From assembly GCA_963839285.1 (NCBI GenBank), contig CAWIUN010000020.1:62001-126000 (forward strand): DNA of 64,000 nucleotides, given 5' to 3'. Source of the stretch: DASSSQ01 sp963839285. GTDB lineage: Bacteria > Actinomycetota > Thermoleophilia > Gaiellales > Gaiellaceae. Under the pieces are notes generated by a model. The model did no database searches. It saw only the letters and a list, made by a program, of their open reading frames with translations, and was not told the origin of the DNA. Both the position numbers and the translations under genes were made by a program. Shown here piece after piece: positions 1 to 9,172 of this stretch (position 1 is the first letter of the stretch; each line of letters starts with the position of its first letter).

Positions 1-1534
1 CGGGAGACGTCGGTGTCGCGGTGGCGGGCGATCCGCTCCTGGTGCTCCCAGTCGTTGTAGTAGGCGCGGTTGTTGAACATGACCGCCAGCATCGGGATCC
101 GGTGGTAGGCGGCGATCCAGAGCGCGCCGAGGTCGAACATCAGGTCGCCGTCCGGCTGCAGGTCGACGACGAGCCGGCCGGTGCCCTTGTGCGCGAGCGC
201 CGACGCCGAGCGAGATGCCGATCTGCGTCGCGGTGCCGAGGCTCGCGCCCGGATGGCGGTACGGCCGGTCGAAGTCCCAGACCTTCGGCGCCCAGCCGCT
301 CGCCGTCCCGGCCGTCAGCACCCAGTCGTAGTCCTGCACGACCTCCCAGACGTCGTGCGCGAGCCGCGAGGTCGAGACCGGCGACAAGCCCGCCTCGCGC
401 TGGGCCTGCTCGCCCCACGCGCGCCAGGTCTCCTCGTGGAACTCGGCGAGCCGCCGCCGCCAGCCGTCGCGCGCGTTCGCGTCCAGCTCGCGGCAGAGGT
501 CGAGCAGGAGCGGCAGCGCGACCGACGGTGTCGGCGGTGACCTGGAGGTCGGTCTCGTGCAGCTGCGCGTGGTCGTGCGACCAGGCGCCGATCCCGAGCT
601 CGTTGAAGCCGACGTCGAGGATGGCCGCGCCGGGCGGGATCAGCGACTCGATCTCGCGCGTCGTCCGGTCGAGCCGCTGCGTCCACTTGCCCATGTCCTT
701 GACGTCGACGAAGAGGACGCAGTCGGCTCTCCGGCAGCAGCGTCCATCGTGACCGCGTGCGGGTGGCGGTTCGGGAAGTTGAGCCGCCAGCCGGTGTCGA
801 TCACGCCGCAGCCGAGCAGCTCCGACGAGCTCGGTGAGCTGGCCGAACGCCTTCGGGTCGCGGCCCGCGTAGGCGGCGACGACCACGGGCCGCTCGGCGG
901 CGCAGAGGCGCTCGGCGAGCTGCCGCAGCGCCGCCGGGTCGGGCCCGATCGGCGCCGGCGTCTTCAGCCGCTCCCAGTCCGGCAGCGGCACGTCCTCGGT
1001 CAGCTCGTCCTCCTGCAGGCCCGCGTCGAGCGCGATGTAGACCGGCCCCTGGGGCGCGGCGGAGGCGATCCGGTAGCCGCGCATGCACCGACTCGGGCAC
1101 CGACGCGACCGAGGCCGGCTGGTCGTCCCACTTCGTGTAGTCGCGGACGACGTTGCCCTGGACGTTCGCGGTGTGGATCCAGTCGATGTTCGGCCGGCGG
1201 CGGTCGTAGGCCATCGGGCCGGCGCCGCCGAAGACGACGACCGGGCGCGCGGTCGATCCACGCGTAGTAGATGCCCATCGTCCCCTGCAGCAGGCCGACG
1301 ATGTCGTGGAGGATGCACGCCGCCGTCTCGCCGGTCGCCTTCGCGTAGCCGTGCGCGATCCCGACCGCGAGCTTCTCGTGGTTCGCCGTGATCGATCTCC
1401 GGGTCGTTGCCGCCGTAGTTGACGAGCGAGTCGTGCAGGCCGCGGTACGAGCTGCCCGGGTTGAGGGAGACGTAGCGGAACCCGCACGCCTTGATCGCGT
1501 CGACCATCACGTCCGAACCGAAGCGTCGCTTCAT
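1..1534 (-). CDS. ThDP-dependent enzyme, acetolactate synthase/benzoylformate decarboxylase-like (3' end outside window)
   Basis: Thiamine-diphosphate enzyme, probably a cytoplasmic 2-oxoacid decarboxylase, lyase or ligase; the substrate is not evident. Start ATG at 1532-1534 directly follows the stop of the upstream OCD-like gene, so the two are one operon. The Pyr domain carries the activating Glu in NHEKLAVGIAHGYA. The ThDP/Mg motif is visible near the window edge as DGDLMFD, then about 20 residues later FNN. Product is frameshifted at about 1390, 1250, 1085, 830, 740, 520 and 195, but all pieces align to one protein of at least 510 residues. The last residues lie beyond base 1. The island context suggests aromatic 2-oxoacid chemistry, which is inference only. 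Confidence 0.75.
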
Positions 1535-2563
1535 CTATGGCTTCTCCTTCTGTGTGAACCAGTCGGTGGGGAGCTCGCGGCCGAGGCCCTCGGCGCGCGC
1601 CGCCTCGTAGACGACGCGCGCGACCGCGGCGAACTGGACGCCGAGGCCGGAGGAGGCGCCCGTGCCGCCGCCGGTGAACAGGGTGATGTCGTCGGGCGAG
1701 CGGCGGCCGGCGCGCCCGGCGAGCACCTCGCCGAGCTCGACGGACTCGCGCTCGAGCCGGTGGCGCTCGCTCGAGGCGCGCGGCTCGTGGCCCGGGGCGA
1801 AGTGATGGGTCGCCTCCTCGCGGCTGCGGACGACGACGAGGTCGGCGCGGCGGATCGTCTCGGCGTCGAGCTCGTGCCCCTGCACCGAGCCGACGTGCTG
1901 GCCCGGCTCGAGCCAGGCGCCGTCGAGCACCGGCTCGTAGGCGTTCGTCGCGAGCGCGACGACGTCGGCGCCGGCGATCGCCTCGCGGGCCGAGGCCACC
2001 GGCGTCGCGCCTGCTTGTGACTAAAAGCCACAAGCTTGTCGCGCGTCGGCCCGTAGACGCGGATCTCCTCCAGCTCGAAGACCGCGCGCAGGCCGAGCGA
2101 TCTGCGTCTCCGCCTGCCAGCCCGCGCCGACGACGCCGGCGACGCGGACGTCCGGGCGGGCGAGGGCGCGCGCCGCGAGGGCACTCGTCGCGCCGACGCG
2201 CAGCCGCTGCAGCTCGCCGTCGTGGAGGAGCGCGAGCGGCGCGAGCGTCTCGACGTCGAAGAGGAGGACGAGGCCGACGTAGCGGCCGCCGGGCGCGGCC
2301 GGGATCTTGTCGCGCCGGCCGTCGTGCTCGTGCGTCAGGTCGGACGTCACCCGCAGCGCGTGCACGCCGTGCCGCGGCAGCGCGCCGTCCATCGTCTTCA
2401 GCAGGTAGTGGCGGCCCTCGCCGAGGTCGGTGTAGGTGTGCGAGCGCGGCCGGTTGACCGCGCGGCCGTTCGCGTAGTCCAGGAACGCCTCCTCCAGCGC
2501 GTCCACGCAGGCGCGCATCGAGAGCACGCTCCGGACGTCGTCGTTGTCGAGCAGCAGCGTCAC
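1535..2563 (-). CDS. Ornithine cyclodeaminase/mu-crystallin family protein
   Basis: NAD(P)-binding protein of the OCD/mu-crystallin family, whose members include ornithine cyclodeaminase, alanine dehydrogenase and ketimine reductase. The N-terminal part has GRAVNRPRSHTYTDLGEG and the substrate-side R-x-G-A-T-S-A-L-A motif. The Rossmann part shows GVVGAGWQAETQ, then IRVYGPTRDKL, then ADVVALATNA. Start GTG at 2561-2563, with only 27 bp to the divergent reductase. Frame breaks lie near 2100 and 2005. The second break is beside a stem-loop (2014-2034) that resembles a repeat found elsewhere in the window. About 340 residues, the usual family length. Co-transcribed with the ThDP gene. Confidence 0.82.
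2014..2034. repeat. Stem-loop repeat, degenerate copy 1, inside the OCD-like gene
   Basis: CTTGTGACTAAAAGCCACAAG matches the repeat consensus at 19 of 21 positions and keeps the stem through one G-T pair. It is read in frame as L-V-A-F-S-H-K in the minus-strand gene. It may be coincidental, given that the surrounding protein length is normal. Confidence 0.4.
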
Positions 2564-2578
2564 GCCGCCGCGTAGTCT

Positions 2579-2591
2579 ATGGTCTTACCAT
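2579..2591. promoter_or_regulatory. Candidate GntR/FadR-type operator, site A
   Basis: Perfect palindrome ATGGT-CTT-ACCAT in the 27-bp gap between two divergent genes. It fits the FadR-type consensus TNGTNNNACNA. It would overlap both promoters. Similar sites lie at 6329, 9131 and 16819. Confidence 0.5.
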
Positions 2592-3391
2592 TGAGCCGTA
2601 ACGTCGGACTGCTCGGATGTGGACGGATGGGGGCCGCGATGGGCGGCCACCTCCTGGCCGCCGGCGTGCCGCTGGCGGTCTACGACCCGGTCGAGGAGGC
2701 GCGGCGGCCGCTCGTCGAGCGCGGGCGCCGTCGAGTGCGCCGGTCCGGGCGAGGTCGCGGCCCGCTCCGACCTCGTGCTCGCCGTCGTCGTCGACGACGC
2801 GCAGGTGCGCGAGTCGATCGGCGCCTGCCTGGAGACCGCCCGCCCCGGCACGATCCTCGCCATCTGCGCGTCCGTCCGCCCGGATACCTGCCGCGAGCTG
2901 GCCGACGCGCGGCGCCGAGCGCGACGTCGTCGTGATCGACGCGGCGCTCGTCCGCGGCGAGCGCGGGGCGGAGGAGGGACAGCTCGTCCTCTACTGCGGC
3001 GGCCCCGAGGAGGCGGTCGACCGGGTGCGCGAGGACGTCGCCGCCTTCACCGAGGCGGTCGTCCACGTCGGCGACGTCGGCGCCGGCCAGGTCGCGAAGA
3101 CGGCGAACAACATCCTCCTCTGGGCGTGCATCCGCGCCGACGTCGAGGCGCTCCGGCTCGGCCGCGCTCTCGGGGTCGACCCGGCGGTCTGCGCGAGGCG
3201 ATGGCGATCGGCAGCGGCGCCAACCGGCCGCTCGCGGAGTGGGGCAAGCACCGCCTCCGCTGGCCGCACAAGGACCTCGAGGTCGCGCTCGCGGTCGCCG
3301 AGGAGGCCGGCGTCGCGATGCCCTTCGTCGCGCGAGCTTCCTAACCTGATGCGCGAGCTGACGCGTCGAAGACCTCAACGAGCTTCTGTAG
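2579..3391 (+). CDS. NAD(P)-dependent beta-hydroxyacid dehydrogenase (3-hydroxyisobutyrate dehydrogenase-like)
   Basis: Predicted oxidation of a beta-hydroxyacid with NAD(P). The Rossmann fingerprint is GLLGCGRMGAAMGGHL at the N-terminus, and the catalytic Lys lies in GQVAKTANNILL. The substrate loop, normally D-x3-S-G-G, here reads DAALVRG, so the substrate may be atypical. The ATG at 2579 lies inside the palindromic operator; a TTG at 2591-2593 (LSRNVGLLGC) is equally possible and would leave the operator intact. Single-base frame breaks occur near 2727, 2912, 3190 and 3340, and the C-terminus ends VEDLNELL. Divergent from the OCD-like gene. Confidence 0.78.
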
Positions 3392-3486
3392 CCGCAATTA
3401 GTCCAACGGTGTCCGTTGCAGAAGCAGCAAGCAAATGGTATAAGCGTTATTCCGTTTGACCCACAACGACACATTCGGCACCTGTC

Positions 3487-3500
3487 CTTTCTCGAGAAAG
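3487..3500. promoter_or_regulatory. 14-bp palindrome in the 5' leader of the binding-protein gene
   Basis: CTTTCTCGAGAAAG is a perfect palindrome without a loop, 11 bases upstream of the ATG at 3512. A weak half-site ATGGTATAAG at 3435 lies upstream. It could be a protein-binding site; as RNA it could fold next to the ribosome site. Function unknown. Confidence 0.35.
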
Positions 3501-3511
3501 TGGGGGTTCCT

Positions 3512-4705
3512 ATGAAGGTGCGCACCATGCGGCTGGCGGCGATTCTCGTCGTGGTCGCGAGCGGGCTGGCAGCGCTGACCGGCGCATCGGTCGGCCAGGC
3601 GGCGACGGCGAAGCAGGCGCCGCCGGTCCCGGCCAACTGGAAGGCGGTTCTGGCGAAGGTGAAGGGGAAGACGCTCGCCCAGCGCGAGGGGATCCTCTAC
3701 AACCTCGCGAAGCAGGAGGGCGGCACGATCAGCTGGTACACGTCGCTCTCGAAGACGATCGGTCCCGAGGTGATCAAGGCCTTCGAGTCGAAGTACCCGG
3801 GCCTGAAGGTCGACATGTACCGCGGTGCGAGTGAGGACGTCACGGCCCGTCTGACCCAGGAGGCATCGGCCGGGAAGACCGGCGCCGACGTCGTCGAGAC
3901 GAACGGCACCGAGCTGACCTTCTACCAGCACGCGAAGAACATCCTGATCCCGTACCGGCAGTCGCCGTACGCGAAGTTCATCGCGCCGCTGAACCGGTAC
4001 GACACCTGGACCGGCGACCGGATCGAGGCGTTCATCGGCGCCTGGAACACGAACCTCGTCAAGTCGGGTGAGTCGCCAAAGTCGTGGGCCGACCTCGCCA
4101 ACTCGAAGTGGGCCGGCAAGATCGCGATGGAGCCGGGCGACGTCGACTGGTTCGCGGCCGCGTACCTCGGGCTCGAGACCCAGATGATGAACGCGCTGAA
4201 GCCGAAGCCGAAGACGAAGGCCGCGATCGCGAAGGCGAAGGCGTCGGTCGACAAGCGGGTCGACGCGATCTTCGCGGGCATGGCCAAGAACGCGCAGGTC
4301 GTCAGCGGCCACACGACGCAGGCGACGCTGCTCGCAGCCGGCCAGTTCTCGTTCTGCGTCAGCTGCCACGCCCAGTCGATCGAGGCGCTGCAGATGGAGA
4401 AGGCGCCGCTCGCCTTCAAGCCGTGGGCGAACCCGGCCGTGATCCGCGCCCAGGGGATCGCGATTGCGTACCGCCTGGCGCATCCGGCCTCGGCGCTGCT
4501 CTTCTACGACTGGATGCTGATGAAGGACGGCGGCCAGAAGGCGCTGCTCGACGGCGGCGCCAACCCGGCCCGGACGGACATGTCCGATCCGGATCTCGCC
4601 GGCGGCCCGCGGATCATCATGAACCTGCGGCCGATCGTGGCGAACTACAAGAAGTGGCTGGACAAGTACGACGCGCTGATGCGCCTCGGCACCAAGAAGG
4701 CCTAG
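3512..4705 (+). CDS. ABC transporter extracellular solute-binding protein (iron/polyamine type, family 1)
   Basis: Secreted binding protein of about 397 residues. ATG at 3512 is preferred over the upstream in-frame ATG at 3416 because it is followed at once by a signal peptide: KVRT, a hydrophobic stretch AAILVVVASGLAAL, then an AxA-like cleavage region. The mature protein has the Fbp/PotD-like pattern GTISWYTSLSKT, FESKYPGLKVD, GADVVETNGTE and a C-terminal helical domain. The frame is intact. No permease or ATPase is adjacent, so its membrane partners are unknown or shared. It is followed within the same transcript by the class II aldolase gene, whose GTG overlaps this stop (TAGTG). Confidence 0.88.
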   Translation: MKVRTMRLAAILVVVASGLAALTGASVGQAATAKQAPPVPANWKAVLAKVKGKTLAQREGILYNLAKQEGGTISWYTSLSKTIGPEVIKAFESKYPGLKVDMYRGASEDVTARLTQEASAGKTGADVVETNGTELTFYQHAKNILIPYRQSPYAKFIAPLNRYDTWTGDRIEAFIGAWNTNLVKSGESPKSWADLANSKWAGKIAMEPGDVDWFAAAYLGLETQMMNALKPKPKTKAAIAKAKASVDKRVDAIFAGMAKNAQVVSGHTTQATLLAAGQFSFCVSCHAQSIEALQMEKAPLAFKPWANPAVIRAQGIAIAYRLAHPASALLFYDWMLMKDGGQKALLDGGANPARTDMSDPDLAGGPRIIMNLRPIVANYKKWLDKYDALMRLGTKKA

Positions 4706-5453
4706 TGCCGGAGGGCGACACCACCACCGCACGCCAGGGAGGGCCGGGAAACCGGCCCTCCCTCTCTGCCGACGAGCTGCGCGCGCAGGTCGCGCTCGGC
4801 TGCAACATCCTCGGGATCGAGGAGCAGGGCGACCTCGTCTGGGGCCACGTCTCCGCGCGCGACCCCGAGGGCCGCGGCATCTGGATGAAGGCCGCGACCT
4901 TCGGCTTCGACGAGGTCGGGCCGGAGCAGGTGATCCTCGTCTCCTGGGACGGCGAGGTGCTCGAGGGCGACGGCAAGCGCCACTCCGAGTACTCGATCCA
5001 CACCGAGCTGATGCGGGCGCGCGACGACGTCGGCTCGGTCGTGCACACGCACGCGCCGTGGACGGTCGCCTTCGCATCGACGACGGCTCCGCTGCGGCCG
5101 CTCTCGCACGAGGGGACGCTGTTCTCCCCGCCCGACGTCGCGCGCTTCACGAAGACCGGCGACCTGATCCTGACGCCGGAGCTCGGCCGCGACCTGGCCG
5201 CGACGGTGGGCGACCGGAACGTGGCGCTGCTGGTCCACCACGGCCTCGTCGCCTGCGGGCCGGACGTCGTCACGGCCGTGATCCACGCGGTCTTCCTCGA
5301 GCGCGCCTGCCGCGCGAACATGCGCGCGCTCGCCGCCGGCGGCCCGAAGTCGTGGTCGAGCGACGAGGAGGCCCTGGCCAAGCGCTCGCACGTCTATTCG
5401 CCGCAGCTGGCGTGGTCGTACCTGGCCCGCCAGGTCGAGAAAGCGCCAAGTGA
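4705..5453 (+). CDS. Class II aldolase/adducin family protein
   Basis: Zinc-dependent aldolase-fold protein, as in L-fuculose-phosphate aldolase or ketol-acid decarboxylating relatives. Visible features are GHVSARDP, the acidic S-E-Y-S-I-H-T-E segment, the metal-binding HTHAPW and the second histidine pair in LLVHHGLVACG. Start GTG 4705 is the only plausible initiator; it overlaps the previous stop and places a strong hairpin (4737-4762) in codons 11-20. The current frame runs through the 3' junction without a stop. One missing A in the GAGAAAGCG run near 5440 would restore the end VEKSAK followed by the TGA at 5451-5453, which lies inside a repeated stem-loop. Confidence 0.82.
4737..4762 (+). 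terminator. GNRA-capped hairpin between the binding-protein and aldolase genes
   Basis: GGGAGGGCCGG and CCGGCCCTCCC form an 11-bp perfect stem closed by a GAAA tetraloop. It lies 32 bases after the binding-protein stop but inside the aldolase reading frame. No T-run follows. It may attenuate or stabilise the upstream mRNA so that the binding protein is made in excess of the aldolase. Confidence 0.5.
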
Positions 5454-5467
5454 CGAAAAGTCACAAG
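5447..5467. repeat. Stem-loop repeat, copy 2, at a convergent gene junction
   Basis: Contains the exact 18-mer GTGACGAAAAGTCACAAG (5450-5467). Arms GTGAC/GTCAC flank a GAAAA loop. The TGA of the plus-strand aldolase and the TGA of the minus-strand gene (5461-5463) both lie in it. Identical cores occur at 39575 and 41252. Confidence 0.75.
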
Positions 5468-6329
5468 GCGACGAAGAGCTCGTCGACGCTCGGCCGGCGG
5501 CGGAGGATCCTCTGCGCGAACGCGTGGTCGACCAGCTCCTCGAGCGCGGCGCGGTTCGGCTCGAGCCCGTACGGGAGCGGGTCGCCGCCGACGAGGTCGC
5601 GGATCTCGGCGTGCTGCGGCTCCAGCTCGCCGCTCTCGACGTAGAGGTCCTTCGCGCGCTCGAACGCGTCGAAGATCGCGGGGGCGAGGTCGAGCAGCTC
5701 GTCGCGGACGACGACGAGGTGGTTGACCGGCCACCAGCCCCGCTCGGCGACGCGCCGCAGGTCGAGCTCGCGCGCGTCCTCGACGAGCGGCACGAGCTCC
5801 GGATGGTCGACCTGGCCGACGGCGGCCGCCAGCTCGCCCGACAGCACCGCCTCGGCGAGGTCCTTGCCGCGGCTCGAGCTCGACGTTCGCCGGCGGCTCG
5901 TACTCGGCGACGTGCTCCTCGTCGGAGCAGCACCCACGTGACGCGGTCGAGGTCGACGCCGTGGTCGGAGGCGAGGATCCCGCGCGCCCAGACGCCGGTC
6001 GTGACGGTGTAGCCGCGGTTGACGCCGACGCGCTTCCCCTCGAGCGCGCGCGGGTCGCCGGGCTCGCGCGCGACGACGGCGCCGCGGTGCAGGCCGCGCG
6101 TGAGGAAGACCGGCAGCGCCGTGAACGGCTTGCCGTGGTCGCGCGCGACGAGGTAGGTCGTCGCGGCCATCTCGGTCACGTCGTAGGCGAGCTCGCGGCA
6201 CATGATCCGGAAGGCCTTCGTGATCGGCGCGACCTCCTCGAAGGCGAGCGCGTGCCCGTCCACGCCGACGCGCCCGTCCTTCAGCGCGGCGTTGAGCGGC
6301 GACGTGCGGGTGACGACGGTCAGCTCCAA
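5461..6329 (-). CDS. 4,5-dihydroxyphthalate decarboxylase-like / solute-binding-fold protein, paralogue 1
   Basis: About 290-300 residues with the periplasmic-binding-protein-type fold shared by 4,5-dihydroxyphthalate decarboxylases (Pht5 family). It lacks any signal peptide, so it should be cytoplasmic and enzymatic rather than a transporter part. Recognisable parts are LKDGRVGVDGHALAFEEV, CRELAYDVTEMA, FLTRGLHRGA, GKRVGVNRGYTVTTGVWARG and the C-terminal ERGWWPVNHLVVVRDE. Start TTG 6327-6329 lies inside operator C. One or two frame breaks occur near 5930 and 5870. A paralogue lies at 17916-18903. The gene is divergent from the dehydrogenase gene and convergent with the aldolase. Confidence 0.72.
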
Positions 6330-6341
6330 AGGTCATACCTT
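6329..6341. promoter_or_regulatory. Candidate GntR/FadR-type operator, site C
   Basis: Perfect palindrome AAGGT-CAT-ACCTT between divergent genes. It has the GGT-N3-ACC core of site A. It overlaps the TTG start of the minus-strand gene and lies 20 bases upstream of the plus-strand ATG at 6361. Confidence 0.5.
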
Positions 6342-6360
6342 ATCGAGTAGGCTGCGCGCG

Positions 6361-7481
6361 ATGACCGAGCACCGTCCTCGCAGCCGTCCGAACCGGCGGC
6401 GCGCACGACCGAGCTGCGCGAGTTCCCGATGCCCGAGCTCCCGGACGACGGCGCGCTGCTCCGCGTCGAGGTCGCGGGGATCTGCGGCACCGACGTGAAG
6501 ATGTACGCGAAGCCCGTGATCGAGGGCCCGGTGATCATGGGCCACGAGAACGTCGGCACGATCGTCCAGGCGGGCCCGAGCGTTCGCCGAGATCCAGGGC
6601 TTCGGCGAGGGCGACCGCGTCTTCGTCGAGCACTACGTCGCCTGCCACTCACTGCGCGTGGTGCCGCGCTCGGCGAGTACCGCCACTGCGAGCTGACCGA
6701 CTGGCGCACGAACCCCGACGCGCGCCGCTACGGCTACACCTCGGCCGAGAACCCGTACCACCTCTGGGGCGGCTTCGCGCAGTACATGTACCTGCCCTGG
6801 AACGCCGTCCTCCACCGCGTGCCCGGACTGCGGTCTCCGACGCCGAGGCCGGGATCGTGACGCCGCTCTCGAACGGGATCGAGTGGGCGCTCTACGACGC
6901 CGGCGTCGGCTTCATGTCGACGGTGCTGATCCAGGGGCCGGGCCAGCAGGGGCTCTCGCAGGTCGTCGCCTGCAAGCAGGCCGGCGCGGCGCTGATCGTC
7001 GTCACCGGCACCTCGCGCGACCGCGCGCGGCTCGAGCTGGCGCGGAAGCTCGGCGCCGACGCACGTGATCGACGTGCAGGAGGAGGACCCGCTCGCGCGC
7101 GTCCGCGAGCTGACCGGCGGCGAGGGCGTCGACGTCGTGCTCGACTGCACCGCCGGCGCCGGCACCGCGCCGGTCCTGCTCGGCATCGACGCGCTCAAGC
7201 GGCGCGCCGGGACGATGGTCGTCCAGGGCGAGCTCGCCGCCTTCCCCGACTTCCCGCTGAAGAAGCTGACCGAGAAGGCGATCACGATCAAGAGCGCCCG
7301 CGGCCACGGCTACCGCGCCGTCGAGCTGGCGATCGCGCAGCTCGCCTCGAAGCGCTTCCCGCTCGAGCTGCTGACCACGCACGAGTACGGCCTCGGGGAC
7401 GTCGACACCGCGATCCGGGCCGTCGGCGGCGAGGTCGACGACGGCGTCATCCACGTCTCGCTGCTGCCGTGGCAGGCGTAG
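6361..7481 (+). CDS. Zinc-dependent alcohol dehydrogenase (MDR superfamily)
   Basis: Medium-chain dehydrogenase of about 370 residues. Catalytic-zinc ligands are in GICGTDVKMYAKP and MGHENVGTIV, and the cofactor domain has LIQGPGQQGLSQVVACKQAG and later HVIDVQEEDPLARVRELTGG. Near 6660 a Cys-rich lobe should hold the structural zinc, but it is scrambled by frame breaks. Other breaks occur near 6395, 6590, 6835 and 7063. It begins an operon in which the next gene overlaps this stop. The role is likely oxidation of an alcohol or semialdehyde made from the aromatic substrate; the specific substrate is not visible. Confidence 0.78.
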
Positions 7482-8139
7482 TCCGCCGCACGATCGAGCG
7501 CGGCGACGCGGGCGCCGTTCGCCGGCTTCGGCGTCGCCACGGTCCACGAGGCGCAGGGGCGCACCGGCACGCTCGCCTCGTACCTGCGGCCGATCTAGGC
7601 CGGCGCGCACGTCGCGGGGCCCGCGGTGACGGTCAGCGTCCCGCCCGGCGACAACTGGATGATCCACGTCGCGGTCGAGCAGTGCCGGGCCGGCGACGTG
7701 CTCGTCGTCGCGCCGACCTCGCCGTCGGACGCCGGCTACTTCGGCGAGCTGCTCGCGACCTCGCTGCAGGCGCGCGGCGTCGTCGGGCTCGTGATCGACG
7801 CCGGCTGCCGCGACGTCGCCGAGCTGACGCGGATGCGCTTCCCGGTCTGGTCGAAGGCGGTGAACGCCTTCGGCACGGTCAAGGAGACGCTCGGCGACGT
7901 CAACCTGCCGCTCGTCTGCGCCGGGCAGCTGGTCGAGCCGGGCGACGTCGTCGTCGCCGACGACGACGGCGTCGTCGTCGTGCCGCGGGCGAAGGCGGCG
8001 GAGGTCGCCGAGGCCTGCCGCGCGCGCGAGGAGAAGGAGGCCGCGCTCGCGCGAGCGCTACGCGGCCGGCGAGCTCGGCCTCGACGTCAACGACATGCGC
8101 GGCGCGCTCGAGGCGAAGGGCCTGAGGTACGTCGATTGA
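7469..8139 (+). CDS. ligK: 4-carboxy-4-hydroxy-2-oxoadipate aldolase/oxaloacetate decarboxylase (RraA family)
   Basis: Cleaves 4-carboxy-4-hydroxy-2-oxoadipate to pyruvate and oxaloacetate, the last step of the protocatechuate 4,5-cleavage and gallate routes. The signature GDNWMIHVAVEQCRAGDV, then GYFGELLATSLQARGVVGLV and IDAGCRDVAEL, is specific to this branch of the RraA fold. About 223 residues. GTG at 7469 overlaps the dehydrogenase stop. Frame breaks lie near 7520 and 8047. In addition an in-frame TAG at 7596-7598 stands where a Tyr is expected (RPI-stop-AGAHVAG). The stop overlaps the TTG of the next gene (TTGA). Confidence 0.82.
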
Positions 8140-9156
8140 TCGTCGACTGCCACGGCCACTACACGACCGCGCCGCAGGCGCACAAGGAGTTCCGCAAGGC
8201 GCAGCTCGCGGGCGAGAGCCCGGACTACCCGGCGATCTCCGACGACGAGATCCGCGAGTCGATCGAGGGCAACCAGCTGCGGGTCATGCGCGAGCGCGGC
8301 GGCGACCTGATGATCTTCTCGCCGCAGGCCTCGGCGATGGAGCACCACGTGCCGGATCCCGCGGTCGCGGCGGCGTGGGCGCGCGCCTGCAACGACCTGA
8401 TCCACCGCGTCGACCGAGCTCTTCCCCGAGCACTTCGCCGGCGTCTGCCAGCTGCCGCAGACGCCGGACGGGAACCTCGACGCCTGCGTCGCCGAGCTGC
8501 GGCGCTGCGTCGAGGAGCTCGGCTTCGTCGGCTGCAACCTCAACCCGGACCCCTCGGGCGGCCACTGGCGCTCGCCGCCGCTGACCGACGAGTACTGGTT
8601 CCCGCTCTACGAGGCGATGGTCGAGCTCGACGTGCCGGCGATGATCCACGTCTCGAGCTCCTGCAACCCGGCCGCGCACACGCTCGGCGCGCACTACCTG
8701 AACGCCGACACGAGCGCGTTCATGCAGCTGCTGCTCGGGCGACCTCTTCGAGCGCTTCCCGACGCTGCGGTTCGTGATCCCGCACGGCGGCGGCGCGGTG
8801 CCGTACCACTGGGGCCGCTACCGCGGGCCTCGCCGACGCGCCTCGAGCGGCCGCCGCTCGAGCAGCTGCTCGGCAACGTCTTCTTCGACACCTGCGTCTA
8901 CCACCAGCCCGGGATCGACCTGCTCGCGCGCGTGATCCCCGTCGAGAACGTCCTCTTCGCCTCGGAGATGCTCGGCGCCGTCCGCGGCGAGAACCCGGAG
9001 ACCGGGAGCGGCTGGGACGACACGAAGCGCTACGTCGACGCGCTCGACCTGTCCGAGGAGGACGAGCGGAAGGTCTTCGAGGGCAACGCGCGCCGCGTCT
9101 ACCCGCGTCTGGACGCGCGTCTTCGCGGCAATGGTATGATCATTCGGCCTTTGTGA
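8136..9156 (+). CDS. ligJ: 4-oxalomesaconate hydratase (amidohydrolase superfamily)
   Basis: Hydrates 4-oxalomesaconate to the substrate of the neighbouring LigK-type aldolase. About 335-340 residues. The metal-binding start IVDCHGHYTTAP is followed by FVGCNLNPDPSGGHWRSPPL, AMIHVSSSCNP, IPHGGGAVPYHWGRY and LLFASEMLGAVRGENPETG, all typical of LigJ/GalB-like proteins. Start TTG 8136-8138 overlaps the upstream stop. Frame breaks occur near 8417, 8742 and 8825. The stop used here is at 9154; a frame slip near 9120 would instead end it at TGA 9137-9139 inside operator D. The pathway assignment is by family, and the order ligK-ligJ supports it. Confidence 0.82.
9131..9143. promoter_or_regulatory. 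Candidate GntR/FadR-type operator, site D
   Basis: ATGGT-ATG-ATCAT, one mismatch from a perfect palindrome, 30 bases upstream of the Rieske oxygenase ATG at 9173. It matches sites A and C. A ribosome site GAAAGGA lies between it and the ATG. Confidence 0.45.
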
Positions 9157-9172
9157 CCGAAAGGACGCCGCA

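Noticed and set aside
5447..5467. A conserved peptide start M-T-K-S-H-K seen in several open frames
   Set aside because: It is the translation of the repeated DNA stem-loop, not a protein motif; the frames that follow are antisense to real genes.
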